19,047 nt of DNA from Tannerella sp. (GTDB lineage: Bacteria; Bacteroidota; Bacteroidia; Bacteroidales; Tannerellaceae): the NCBI GenBank assembly GCA_031267485.1, contig JAIRYY010000288.1:1-19047 (forward strand), written 5' to 3'. The notes below the pieces were generated by a model. It saw nothing but the letters and a program-made list of their open reading frames with translations. It did not search any database and was not told the origin of the DNA. Below, in pieces: positions 6,308 through 13,955 of the stretch. Numbering within the stretch: position 1 is the first letter of the stretch; each line of letters begins with the position of its first letter. A program made the translations under genes and the position numbers.

Positions 6308-7510
6308 TTAAATTTTAGTAGTGAAACCAATTTTTACCAGCACTTTCCGCATTACGCCTACCGGCACGTTTCGAATGACGATTTCGACCAGCGAAGTGGC
6401 CAGTACGTCCTGTTCGGGGTCGATTTCGACGACGTAACCGGACAGTTCACCCGCCTTTTCCATGTCTTCGAGCGCACGTCCGGCAACCGTTTCGAGGACA
6501 GCCACTGTGTCGGCGCGAAGGCGTCCGGTCGATGCGTTCACGTAGAGCGGAGCGTTCAGGAAGGGCAGCAGATTGGAACGGATGTTGCGCATGGCCTTGT
6601 CCATGGTGCGCACGTTTTCGATAAAGGCATAGTCGGAAGTTCCCACGTCATAAGTAAACGAATCGTTGAAGTAGTTGTTGGCATCTCCCGGATAAGTGCG
6701 GACAAAGATATAGCGGTTGCCGTTGATGATGTCCAGGTCGCCGGTCGGGATTTCTTTCACCAGGTCGCCGGAAGTGAGTCCGGGCATCAGCAGCGAGAGC
6801 GGGAATTTCTGTACCCAGGCTACGGATTCGTTGACTGCAGCTTTCGAGACGGCGCCCAGTAAGGCGCCGATACAGCCGTAAGGGGCGAACAGTCCGGGAT
6901 GCACTCCCAGACGAGCCAACAGCGCGGGGTAGAGGTCGCACCCGATCAGTTCGGAGACGTTGCAGCGTCCGGCCAGTACGTTGGCGTTGGCAGCCACATA
7001 ACTGGCAACCGTTGTTTTTGTCCCGTCGATCGTGAATATGATGCTTAGCGGCTTGTGTTCCGTTTCGAGCAGTGCGGCTGCCGCCTGGTAGTCGGCCACA
7101 GCCGCTATCGCAGGAGTGAGGATGCCAGCCTGGCGTATCCGTCCTTCGGCGTAGTTCTGCAGCATTGTTATGTCGACGGCGGCTACGTTGCCTTCGAGCA
7201 ATATGGCAAGGAAGAGTATACCGGTAGGCGACAGGCGGAAGAACTCGGCGACGTGGTAGTCGATAGCGTTCTTTGCGTAGTCGGCATCGTCGGCAGGCTC
7301 TCCGCTGGGGGTGATCAGGTACGTGTTGCCCAACTGCTCGTAATACGTCAGTTTGACGATGTAGAGTCTGGAATCAACTTCGTCAAATTCCGAAAGTTCG
7401 GCGCCGGTCAGTTTACCGTCTGCCGACATGATCAGGCCGGAAACGTTGTCTTCGTTTGCAGCCGTCCGGCCCATGCCGCCGTTCTGTTTCTGAAAAATTA
7501 TATCGTTCAT
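6308..7510 (-). CDS. Contractile tail sheath protein (DUF2586-like)
   Basis: I choose the ATG at 7510 (400 residues), which follows AGGACA and gives the family's start 'MNDIIFQKQNGGMGR', followed by 'DNVSGLIM'; an upstream ATG at 7528 adds six residues and would overlap the preceding gene. A Rossmann-like N-terminal part, a middle region with 'GLFAPYGCIGALLGAVSKAA', the 'GNRYIFVRTYPGDANNYFND' segment, and a C-terminal domain with 'RTMDKAMRNIRSNLLPFLN' are as in sheath proteins of Bacteroidetes contractile phages. The C-terminal domain forms the inter-subunit strand exchange in this family. It polymerises around the tube and contracts at infection. Confidence 0.87.
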   Translation of the reverse strand: MNDIIFQKQNGGMGRTAANEDNVSGLIMSADGKLTGAELSEFDEVDSRLYIVKLTYYEQLGNTYLITPSGEPADDADYAKNAIDYHVAEFFRLSPTGILFLAILLEGNVAAVDITMLQNYAEGRIRQAGILTPAIAAVADYQAAAALLETEHKPLSIIFTIDGTKTTVASYVAANANVLAGRCNVSELIGCDLYPALLARLGVHPGLFAPYGCIGALLGAVSKAAVNESVAWVQKFPLSLLMPGLTSGDLVKEIPTGDLDIINGNRYIFVRTYPGDANNYFNDSFTYDVGTSDYAFIENVRTMDKAMRNIRSNLLPFLNAPLYVNASTGRLRADTVAVLETVAGRALEDMEKAGELSGYVVEIDPEQDVLATSLVEIVIRNVPVGVMRKVLVKIGFTTKI

Positions 7511-7517
7511 TGTCCTG

Positions 7518-7742
7518 TTACTGTCCATTTATGTGGTTCCGCGCTTTGCGGACGGTTGTGAACAGCCGTCCATCAGATGTCTGGAACCTGTTCCTTTCTC
7601 TGTTAAAGGAAACGGCAGACGCGCCTGCCGTTTCAATTTCTCCCGCGCGTGGGTGTTGTTCGTCAGGCTCTCCTGCAACGCAAACAACTCCGTTTGCAGT
7701 GTCGATGCCTCCATCCAATTTAGGGTTTTTCGTTGCCATCAC
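7518..7742 (-). CDS. Small hypothetical phage protein (74 aa)
   Basis: A 74-residue frame between the holin-like and sheath genes, overlapping the holin-like gene by 23 bases at its start. The C-terminal 'FQTSDGRLFTTVRKARNHIN' segment looks like small phage proteins with a 'TSDGR.F...A..H' pattern, which supports this frame over two competing frames in the same place. A second Met (7739) is an equally good start. Polar, no membrane segment. Function unknown; position suggests a late gene. Confidence 0.55.
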   Translation of the reverse strand: MMATKNPKLDGGIDTANGVVCVAGEPDEQHPRAGEIETAGASAVSFNRERNRFQTSDGRLFTTVRKARNHINGQ

Positions 7743-8133
7743 TGTTTTTTGACGTAAACAAATCGAACAGCGCCGTTATAATATGCGTATCGAAAACGCC
7801 GTTGGCTGCCAGGCTTGCACCCAATCCGTAAAGCAAGGCCATCCATATGCTTAAGCCGGAAAGAAATCCCAAGTTGAGCAGCCATCCAAAGACGGTAACC
7901 ATTACGCCGACGCTCCAACTCAGCGCCTGCATCCAAAAGCCGCTGCCATTTTCGCCTGGCAGCAGTTTCTTGACAAACTCCGTAACGACTGGGATAACGG
8001 CCACCAGCATGGCAAATGTGGTGAACGCGCCTGCTACGGGGTTGTCCGTCGCCGGAACGTCGCCGGTTTGGGCCGCGCCGTACAGCGCGACCCCAAGAAA
8101 CATAATTGCAAGTAAAAAGAACTTTTTCATCAT
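7720..8133 (-). CDS. Holin-like membrane protein
   Basis: A 137-residue protein with an N-terminal signal-like segment (MMKKFFLLAIMFLGVALYGA, possible cleavage after AQ at about residue 22) and three further hydrophobic segments at about 33-52, 68-90 and 93-114. A charged C-terminal tail ends in SKNSDGNEKP. Size and topology are those of phage holins that permeabilise the inner membrane at lysis. It lies between capsid and sheath genes; no endolysin is found next to it in this window. The holin call rests on topology and context, not on a sequence motif. Confidence 0.55.
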   Translation of the reverse strand: MMKKFFLLAIMFLGVALYGAAQTGDVPATDNPVAGAFTTFAMLVAVIPVVTEFVKKLLPGENGSGFWMQALSWSVGVMVTVFGWLLNLGFLSGLSIWMALLYGLGASLAANGVFDTHIITALFDLFTSKNSDGNEKP

Positions 8134-8156
8134 TTTAAATATTAATTGGGTTTAAG

Positions 8157-9068
8157 TTATGGTGTTCCCTGGTAAAGCAGTACCACGCCAGCCTTGTCGT
8201 TGCGCATGTACTTTCCTCCGGCACGTACAAGGGCGGAGATTACGTCGCCAAAGTTGTGCGGATCGGATTCGTTTTCATACATCGTTACTTCGCCCACGGC
8301 CCGCGAGACGGCCTGCGTGCTCCATGCCAGTCCTGCCAGGCAGTCGGTGGCGGCCGCCGCTCCCGTTTTCAGCGCACCGGTGGCGGTTACCGTCAGGACG
8401 GTGGAACGCAGGTAGACGTCGAAGCCATAGAGTTTGCCCACGATGCCGCTCTGGGCGCTTGCCGAAGCAAGGAAAGCGGCGCTTTCGGTATCGGTAAGGC
8501 TGTCGAGCAGTTGTCCGTACAGTTCGGCGTCGAGCAGAAGATTACGCCCTTCGAGAGGAATATCCTGCTTGTCGAAAAGGGTGCGCAGTTTGCGGATGTC
8601 CGCCTTGACAAGTTTCAGGCGGTTGCCTGTTGCGGAGGGCGCTCCGTCGCCTGCGAGCGCATAGGAATCGCCGCCGGTAGCCAGTTTACTGCCACCGGCA
8701 GGGTACCAGCTTTTGAGCAGTTCGCCGTAGATTTTGCCCTGGAGAGCCACGCGAAAACCCTTTATCACACTTTCGCGTTTGTTATACGACAATTCCACCT
8801 CTTCGGCTTTGGTAATGCGTATAGGCCCGACGCGCCACGAAGTGATATTGTAGTCGAGCGGAACATCCGTACGGCGTTCGGCAACGGCAATGCTAGCGCC
8901 GTCGGCCGGTACGTCTTCGGTGACTGCAGGCGGCGCTCCGGCGTTGGGAACGTGCACCGTGATGTTGTCTACAAACTCGCTATGATCAATTGATTTCGAC
9001 GCAAACGAGTTGTCGGGGAACAGCCCCTCAATAATGGAATTAATCCAGATTTCTTTTTGTATTGCCAT
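8157..9068 (-). CDS. Major capsid protein
   Basis: A 303-residue product following the protease/scaffold gene, the position of Mu T (gp34). It starts after the leader ATTAAAAATTAAAAATC. Features fit coat proteins of the HK97 fold: an N-terminal arm with 'MAIQKEIWINSIIEGLFPDN', a domain with 'SWRVGPIRITKAEEVELSYN', a helix with 'KADIRKLRTLFDKQDIPLEG' then 'RNLLLDAELYGQLL' (the common 'P..gR.lvlspe.y..L' theme), and a C-terminal 'AGGKYMRNDKAGVVLLYQG' strand. High Ala/Gly content is typical. It forms the icosahedral head shell. Confidence 0.88.
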   Translation of the reverse strand: MAIQKEIWINSIIEGLFPDNSFASKSIDHSEFVDNITVHVPNAGAPPAVTEDVPADGASIAVAERRTDVPLDYNITSWRVGPIRITKAEEVELSYNKRESVIKGFRVALQGKIYGELLKSWYPAGGSKLATGGDSYALAGDGAPSATGNRLKLVKADIRKLRTLFDKQDIPLEGRNLLLDAELYGQLLDSLTDTESAAFLASASAQSGIVGKLYGFDVYLRSTVLTVTATGALKTGAAAATDCLAGLAWSTQAVSRAVGEVTMYENESDPHNFGDVISALVRAGGKYMRNDKAGVVLLYQGTP

Positions 9069-9119
9069 GATTTTTAATTTTTAATGCTATAGCTGCGGCA
9101 CGCCGCGACCCTGCAATTT

Positions 9120-9515
9120 TCATTTAAATTTCTCATTGAACACCCTCCGGTATTCTTCAGGGTTGTCAGCTTTCAGCGCGGCCAGACGGCCTGCCCTGTC
9201 GAGTTCGTCCCATGAGAGGGTGGTAGCGGTTCTACCTGTTTCCAACTGTCCGGCGACGCGTGCGGCGCCCTGCATTTTGCAGAGAATTTTTTTTACGCCT
9301 TCGTAGTCTTTTGCAGCAAGCGCCACATAAGTTTCTTTTTCGTCCGCGCCGATTTTCTTTGCCGCAACAGCATTGTTGATCAGACTTTCGACGCGTTTTT
9401 TCTCAAGTTCCCGTACCGTGGCCTCCAGTTCTGCGATACGCGTGTCGCGCGCTGCCACATCGGCCGTCAGGGCAGTTACCTGCGCCGTCAGGTTTGTTAC
9501 GTTGTTGTCGTCCAT
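9120..9515 (-). CDS. Nested scaffold protein (Mu Z-like), internal start
   Basis: An in-frame ATG at 9515 inside the protease gene would yield 131 residues beginning MDDNNVTNLTAQVTALTADV, exactly the helical scaffold half. It is preceded by an A/T-rich stretch (AATATTTTAAACAGAAAAAA) like the leaders at other starts in the window and unlike the surrounding coding sequence. Mu I/Z and lambda C/Nu3 make scaffold this way. The separate product is inferred, not shown. Confidence 0.5.
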   Translation of the reverse strand: MDDNNVTNLTAQVTALTADVAARDTRIAELEATVRELEKKRVESLINNAVAAKKIGADEKETYVALAAKDYEGVKKILCKMQGAARVAGQLETGRTATTLSWDELDRAGRLAALKADNPEEYRRVFNEKFK

Positions 9516-9974
9516 TTTTTTTCTGTTTAAAATATTATTAAAGTTGTTTTTAATTGCCTCCAGACTTACAATGTCCTGCCGGTCGTCGTACAGAACGACG
9601 GCTCCCGCATCGGACGGAATGGAAACGATACTTGCCTCAAGCAGTTCCGCCGCGGTAGCAATCGTTCCGGTATCAGTGTCGGCCATTTTCTTTATGTGTA
9701 TCCCCACGCTGGCGCCCCGCAGATAGCCCTTGTCCACCTTGGCGGCAATTTTCGCGGCAAAGTCGTCGCCATCGTCGAAATCGGCGTCGGCCAGCAGCCG
9801 GTTATCTTCCAGCCGGATATTGATCCACCGGCCTATTACCTGGCGCCGATCGTGGGCATACAGCATGACGGGATTGCCACGGAAGCGCCCCAGGTCGAGA
9901 CCGTTCAGGTCGAGCATAAAGCCGTGCGTGTTTTTTCGAGTGCCGTCAGACAGTACAAAAGTCTTTTTATCCAT
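9120..9974 (-). CDS. Prohead protease-scaffold protein (Mu I-like)
   Basis: A 284-residue product. Residues 1-135 form a herpesvirus/HK97-type prohead serine protease: 'GNPVMLYAHDRRQVIGRW' with candidate catalytic His41, 'GYLRGASVGIHI' with candidate nucleophile Ser89, and 'LLEASIVSIPSDAGAV' at 111-126. Residues 154-284 are a helical, coiled-coil scaffold part ('VTALTADVAARDTRIAELEA'). The protease processes scaffold and head proteins before packaging. A nested start at residue 154 may make scaffold alone, as in Mu I/Z. It is the first minus-strand gene of the left operon and diverges from the terminase operon. Confidence 0.87.
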   Translation of the reverse strand: MDKKTFVLSDGTRKNTHGFMLDLNGLDLGRFRGNPVMLYAHDRRQVIGRWINIRLEDNRLLADADFDDGDDFAAKIAAKVDKGYLRGASVGIHIKKMADTDTGTIATAAELLEASIVSIPSDAGAVVLYDDRQDIVSLEAIKNNFNNILNRKKMDDNNVTNLTAQVTALTADVAARDTRIAELEATVRELEKKRVESLINNAVAAKKIGADEKETYVALAAKDYEGVKKILCKMQGAARVAGQLETGRTATTLSWDELDRAGRLAALKADNPEEYRRVFNEKFK

Positions 9975-9991
9975 TCCCGTTTTTTTTGTGG

Positions 9992-10022
9992 CAAATGTCG
10001 ACCGTTTCGAAATAACCGCAAA
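9992..10022 (-). promoter_or_regulatory. Candidate promoter for the left (head-tail) operon
   Basis: On the minus strand TTTG (10022-10019) is followed 19 bases later by GACATTTG (9999-9992), one mismatch from the Bacteroides TAnnTTTG -7 element with proper spacing to the -33 element. Transcription would start close upstream of the protease ATG at 9974. A phage-encoded activator might be needed for late expression; no operator is recognised. Confidence 0.45.
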
Positions 10023-10073
10023 AAAGCTCTCCGGAAATTGGACTACTTTTTTTTTATGACACTGACTGCCGCG

Positions 10074-10081
10074 TATTTTTG
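10074..10081 (+). promoter_or_regulatory. Candidate -7 element for the terminase operon
   Basis: TATTTTTG matches TAnnTTTG fully and sits 12 bases before the ATG of the small terminase gene at 10094, which would give a very short leader. A -33 TTTG is not evident; the upstream T10 tract (10047-10056) lies in that area. It faces away from the candidate minus-strand promoter in the same 119-base gap. Confidence 0.4.
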
Positions 10082-10093
10082 CGTGAAAAAACT

Positions 10094-10558
10094 ATGGCAA
10101 AAAAAGAAATGAAAGACAAATGCGAGTGCGCAAGGCTCTATTACATGGAGGGCATGCTGCAGAAAGAAATTGCGGCAAAAGTGGGGGTTTCGCAGCAAAG
10201 CCTTTCGCGATGGGTGGACGAGGGCCGCTGGGCGACCCTTCGTGCGGGCGTGAACATCACGCGTCCGGAACTTGTTAACAAGGCGCTGGGAGCGGTCAAC
10301 ATGCTTCTCGATCGGATTTATCAGAGCGATGACCCGCAGCTGATAGCCACGCTGCCCGACCAGTTGGCCAAATTCGCCTCGTTCATTGATAAATTAGACA
10401 AAAAGGCAAATGTTGTCAGCACGATCGATGTCTTTATAGCCTTTTCAAAATGGGTGCGCCACCGCGCCACGTTCGATCCGGAGATAACGCCCGAATTTAT
10501 CAGCCTGCTGGATAAATACCAGGATTTGTACATCAACGAAAACATGTCAAAAAAATAA
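10094..10558 (+). CDS. Terminase small subunit
   Basis: I choose the ATG at 10094 (154 residues); a TTG at 10079 extends the frame by five residues but lies on the promoter-like element. The N-terminal third is a helix-turn-helix: 'EGMLQKEIAAKVGVSQQSLS' followed by 'RWVDEGRW', typical of phage small terminases that recognise packaging-site DNA. The remainder is helical, suited to ring oligomerisation. It heads the plus-strand packaging operon, two small steps ahead of the large subunit. Confidence 0.8.
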   Translation: MAKKEMKDKCECARLYYMEGMLQKEIAAKVGVSQQSLSRWVDEGRWATLRAGVNITRPELVNKALGAVNMLLDRIYQSDDPQLIATLPDQLAKFASFIDKLDKKANVVSTIDVFIAFSKWVRHRATFDPEITPEFISLLDKYQDLYINENMSKK

Positions 10559-10562
10559 GCCT

Positions 10563-10700
10563 ATGAAACGGGAACGCATTTTCGGACAGTTCGACAGGTC
10601 GCTGAAAGAAATCGACCGGGAAAGTAACGCGGTTTATCTTCAGGCTATCAACCGGTGGAACAATTATAAAAAGAAAACATGTCAACGCAAGCGGAAATAA
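10563..10700 (+). CDS. Small hypothetical protein (45 aa) between terminase genes
   Basis: A 45-codon frame from ATG at 10563 to TAA at 10700. It starts four bases after the small terminase stop and overlaps the large terminase start by 22 bases, filling what would otherwise be a 120-base gap. The product (MKRERIFGQFDRSLKEIDRE...) is highly charged and probably helical, ending in a Lys/Arg-rich tail. It is not recognised; the tight spacing makes it a plausible real gene. Confidence 0.5.
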   Translation: MKRERIFGQFDRSLKEIDRESNAVYLQAINRWNNYKKKTCQRKRK

Positions 10701-12235
10701 AAAAGGCTCTCCAGCTCTGGGGAACCCATTATGCGCAGGCATGCAACGAGACGGTCGTCGACGCGAGCGAAACGAAAGCGCAGCAGCTGGCGCGCGTCAA
10801 ACGCCTGCAGGCAGACTACGCCGGATTTGTCGCCTACTATTTTCCGCACTGGTGCACAGATCAGAAAACAGGCAAGATGACGCCGATGGCAAAATTCCAC
10901 CTGGACGCCGCAAAGAAAATACGCGACCACGAAAACTTCACAGGCATTTTTATGTGGGCGCGGGGACATGCCAAATCCACTCACATGAACCTTTTCATAC
11001 CACTCTGGCTCAAATGTCAGGAACGGCGCACGATAAACGTCTTTGTCATTGTTTCGGCAAACGAAAATTCGGCGCTCTCGTGGGCTGCCAACCTGCAGAC
11101 CGAACTGGCGTTCAACCAGCGTTACATATCCGACTTCGGCGAACAGACGTGCGTCGGCAAATGGGAAATAGGCAATTTCCAGACGTCCGACGGCTTCAAC
11201 TGCATTGCGCTCGGACGGGGACAAAAACCTCGCGGACTGAACAAGCGCGGATTCCGTCCGGACTACATTGTCTGCGACGACCTGGACGACGACGAACTGT
11301 GCCTGAACGAAGACCGGGTGAAAAAAACGACCAAATGGGTGCAGGAAGCGTTATACGGGACATTCGGAGCGCAGGGCGGTCGGTTTATCATGGTGGGCAA
11401 CCTTATCAGCAATCAGTCGGTACTGGCTAACATTGCAGCCATCGACGGAACATATATAACCCGCGTAAACGTGCGCGACAAATGCGGAAATCCCTCATGG
11501 CCGGAACTTTGGACGGAGGAACGTATACGTCAGCGGGAGGCGTTTATGTCGTATGCTTCGTTTCAGAAAGAGTATATGAACAACCCGATAAACGAAGGCG
11601 CCGTATTTACGGAAATGCATTTCGAGAAATGCCCGCCGCTAAAGAAATTCCCTTTCCTGGTATGCTACGGCGACCCTTCGCCCTCGAACAATCGCAATGC
11701 CGCCAATTCGATGAAAGCCGTATGGCTGATCGGCGCGCTCGACGGCAAATATTACGTGCTGGACGGGCGGGTACAGCGGGCTACCAATGCCGAATTTGTG
11801 GACTGGTTTTATGATGTGAACGCTGCCGTCCCCGAAGGCGTGCAGGTCTATAATCTGATTGAAAACAATACCCTGCAGGATCCGTTCTACCAGCAGGTAT
11901 TTATCCCGCTGTTCGTCGAGAAGGCAAAGGAGGGGAAAGCCATCAACATCGCGCCCGACGAACGCAAGAAGCCCGACAAGTTTTCGCGAATAGAAGGCAA
12001 CCTGGAGCCATTGAACCGCCAGGGACGCCTCGTCCTGAACGCCGACAAAAAAGACGGCGAACACTTCAAACGCCTTGCCGAACAGTTCCTGCTGCTGACG
12101 CCCCGACTGTCGGCCCCGGCCGACGGCGCCGACTGCATTGAGGGTGGCGTCTGGTGGCTGCAGCGCAGAATATCCATCCTTGCGGAAAACAGCGTGACGC
12201 TATCGGCCAGACACATCAACACCAAACGCATTTAA
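10679..12235 (+). CDS. Terminase large subunit (Mu gp28-like)
   Basis: A 518-residue packaging motor. The ATPase domain carries a Walker A variant 'WARGHAKST' at residues 93-101 and Walker B 'YIVCDDLDDDE' at about 196-206, with the 'ALGRGQKPRGLNKRG' segment between them as in phage terminases. 'GRFIMVGN' at 234-241 is the coupling-type motif. The nuclease domain begins near 'YGDPSPSNN' (Asp332 a likely metal ligand), with 'LIENNT' later. It translocates DNA into the prohead and cuts it when the head is full. Confidence 0.93.
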   Translation: MSTQAEIKKALQLWGTHYAQACNETVVDASETKAQQLARVKRLQADYAGFVAYYFPHWCTDQKTGKMTPMAKFHLDAAKKIRDHENFTGIFMWARGHAKSTHMNLFIPLWLKCQERRTINVFVIVSANENSALSWAANLQTELAFNQRYISDFGEQTCVGKWEIGNFQTSDGFNCIALGRGQKPRGLNKRGFRPDYIVCDDLDDDELCLNEDRVKKTTKWVQEALYGTFGAQGGRFIMVGNLISNQSVLANIAAIDGTYITRVNVRDKCGNPSWPELWTEERIRQREAFMSYASFQKEYMNNPINEGAVFTEMHFEKCPPLKKFPFLVCYGDPSPSNNRNAANSMKAVWLIGALDGKYYVLDGRVQRATNAEFVDWFYDVNAAVPEGVQVYNLIENNTLQDPFYQQVFIPLFVEKAKEGKAINIAPDERKKPDKFSRIEGNLEPLNRQGRLVLNADKKDGEHFKRLAEQFLLLTPRLSAPADGADCIEGGVWWLQRRISILAENSVTLSARHINTKRI

Positions 12236-12245
12236 TTCATAATTC
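12234..12245 (+). repeat. Intergenic motif AATTCATAATTC
   Basis: The inverse complement of GAATTATGAATT, which occurs before the portal gene and before the 56-codon early gene. It lies eight bases before the ATG of the gp36-like gene. Confidence 0.5.
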
Positions 12246-12252
12246 AAAAAAA

Positions 12253-12685
12253 ATGTATTTATCAATAGACGACCTCAAGAGAGGCATGCGGGGGGGAAGT
12301 GCTAACTGCCATCACCCGCGACGAAAACGAAGTGGCCGGTCGCGCGATCATAGAAGCGCAGGGCGAAGTAGCCGGCTACCTGGCCGCGCGATACGATATT
12401 TTCACAGAGTTTGAAAAGACGGCGGATGCTGCCGACCGGGTAGCGATGACAGTTAAACTTGTACGGGACATCGCGATCTACAACTGTCACCAGTTCTCCG
12501 CTCCGGTTAATATGCCGCCGACGCGCGTATATGCCTACGAGGCGGCTGTACGGTTCCTGCGCGACGTGCAGGCCGAAAAGGCGTCCATCCCGGAACTGCA
12601 GCGGCTGAATCTTAATGCCGACGGGACGACCTCGAGCAACTATCTGTATTATTCCGGAAACTCGAAACGAGACCACCATATTTGA
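12253..12685 (+). pseudogene. gp36-like head-tail connector protein (DUF1320-like), frame broken in a G7 run
   Basis: The N-terminus 'MYLSIDDLKRGMRG' is read from ATG at 12253, but the rest of the gene ('VLTAITRDENEVAGRAIIEA' and 'GYLAARYDIF' onward, to 12685) is in the +1 frame, which has no start of its own other than a GTG at 12299. Removing one G from the run at 12290-12296 joins them as ...KRGMRG-EVLTAIT..., a 143-residue protein of normal gp36/DUF1320 layout, with the family's '.Y......FS..d....... V.DIA.Y' theme ('VKLVRDIAIYNCHQF'). Either a real homopolymer mutation, a sequence error, or slippage during expression. These proteins join head and tail. Its placement between terminase and portal is unusual. 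Confidence 0.72.
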
Positions 12686-12699
12686 ATTATGAATTATGG
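12685..12699 (+). repeat. Intergenic motif AATTATGAATTATGG at the portal start
   Basis: The 15-base sequence includes the portal ATG at 12696 and occurs identically on the minus strand at 18162-18148, including the start codon of another gene. See the finding on shared start motifs. Confidence 0.6.
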
Positions 12700-13943
12700 C
12701 TAAGAAAAAACAACAACAGGGAAAACAGGTTGTCGCATTGATTGAGCAATCGACGCCGGGCCGGGCGACGAAAACCATTCAGACCTGGAAGACTGCGATT
12801 GCGGCGTTTGAAAACCCGCAGAATCCGATGCGCAAACAACTTTACGACCTTTACGACGATATTATGCTCGACGGGCAGATAGAGGCCACGTGGGGTAAAC
12901 GACGCGACGCCGTACTGAACAGACGGCTTCTGTTCGTGCGCGACGAACAGAAGGATGAAACGGTCACGAAATTGCTTAATTCACCCGATATGCGCCGCCT
13001 GATAGAGGAATTGCACAAGACAATCGCATACGGATACACGCTTATTCAGGTTAATGATATTTGGTACGACGAAGAGCAGGAGTGTTACCGCATCGACTTC
13101 GACCTGATTCCAAGAGCGAATGTTCATCCGGAACCGGAGTTTGAGTGTATCTCAAAAGCGGCGTCATCTATTACGGGCGACTGGCTGTACATGAACCCGC
13201 CGCTCGCTAATTATATGCTTGGCGCGGGGAATTATTCGGACAAGGGGCTATTTGCAAAAGCGGCGCCTTACGTGATCTACAAACGTGGAACGATGGGCGA
13301 CTGGTCGCAGTTCTCCGAGATGTTCGGCATGCCGTTTCGCGAAGCTATGTACGACGCTTTCGACGACCAGACACGAATAAAGATAGAACAAATGCTGAAC
13401 AACTGGGGGGCGGGCATGAGCATGGTGCATCCCAAGTCGGTGGAGATTAAACTTCACGAAACGGGCGGGAGCACGTCCTCGTCGGACGTCTATGACAAGT
13501 TTATTGAGATTTGTGATGCCGGAATAAGCAAAACCATTCTGGGTAATACGCTGACCACCGAACAGGGCGACAATGGGGCGCGCTCGCTGGGCGAAGTGCA
13601 CCAGGCGGAGGAGGACGATAAAAAGAAAAGCGACGAACTGTTTATCCTTTCCGTGCTTAATGCACAGTTCCGCTCCATCCTCAAGCGATTCGGGATAAAT
13701 GCGAAAGGCGGCGAAATAAGGTACGAAAAGCCCGACAAAGACTGGGATACGCTTAAAAAGAAGTGGAACGTTATCGGAGCGGTCAAAGCGGCTGTGCCGG
13801 TAGACGACGACTATATCTACGAAGAGTTTGATATTCCCAAACCCGACGATTACGAGCAACGGAAAGAGGAAATGCGCTCCCATCCGCAAACGCCGCCGCC
13901 GACCGGCGAACAGTTGTCGGCAGAGTTCGATTTTTTCGCATAG
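12696..13943 (+). CDS. Portal protein (DUF935, Mu gp29-like)
   Basis: A 415-residue portal of the Mu gp29 type. The segments 'MLDGQIEATWGKRRDAVLNR', 'GYTLIQVNDIWYDEE', 'YVIYKRGTMGDWSQFSEMFG' followed by 'MPFREAMYDA', and 'SKTILGNTLTTEQGDNGARS' are family patterns of DUF935. Twelve copies form the vertex ring for packaging and tail attachment. The acidic C-terminus ends ...SAEFDFFA, with a T TTT TTC heptamer just before the stop, from which a -1 slip would continue into the MuF frame. The start lies 11 bases after the gp36-like stop. Confidence 0.92.
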   Translation: MAKKKQQQGKQVVALIEQSTPGRATKTIQTWKTAIAAFENPQNPMRKQLYDLYDDIMLDGQIEATWGKRRDAVLNRRLLFVRDEQKDETVTKLLNSPDMRRLIEELHKTIAYGYTLIQVNDIWYDEEQECYRIDFDLIPRANVHPEPEFECISKAASSITGDWLYMNPPLANYMLGAGNYSDKGLFAKAAPYVIYKRGTMGDWSQFSEMFGMPFREAMYDAFDDQTRIKIEQMLNNWGAGMSMVHPKSVEIKLHETGGSTSSSDVYDKFIEICDAGISKTILGNTLTTEQGDNGARSLGEVHQAEEDDKKKSDELFILSVLNAQFRSILKRFGINAKGGEIRYEKPDKDWDTLKKKWNVIGAVKAAVPVDDDYIYEEFDIPKPDDYEQRKEEMRSHPQTPPPTGEQLSAEFDFFA

Positions 13944-13955
13944 GGGCGTTGCGCC
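13931..13955 (+). other. Possible -1 frameshift site joining portal to MuF
   Basis: The portal ends GAT TTT TTC GCA TAG, so T TTT TTC (13931-13937) is in slippery phase. A -1 slip continues as CGC ATA GGG GCG TTG CGC, which is the MuF frame. Seven bases after the heptamer is a small hairpin, GGCG-TTG-CGCC (13945-13955). UUUUUUC is a weaker heptamer than AAAAAAC and the hairpin is small, so this is tentative. Confidence 0.35.

Noticed and set aside
7529..7714. A 61-codon minus-strand frame in the holin-sheath gap
   Set aside because: It competes with the 74-codon frame, which abuts the sheath start and has a phage-like C-terminal 'TSDGRLF' segment. Only one can be the main gene and the 74-codon frame fits better.
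10679..11430. Long plus and minus frames inside the large terminase gene (for example 10741-11430 and 10682-11224)
   Set aside because: Arg/Pro-rich or compositionally odd shadow translations of a gene with intact Walker motifs in its own frame.
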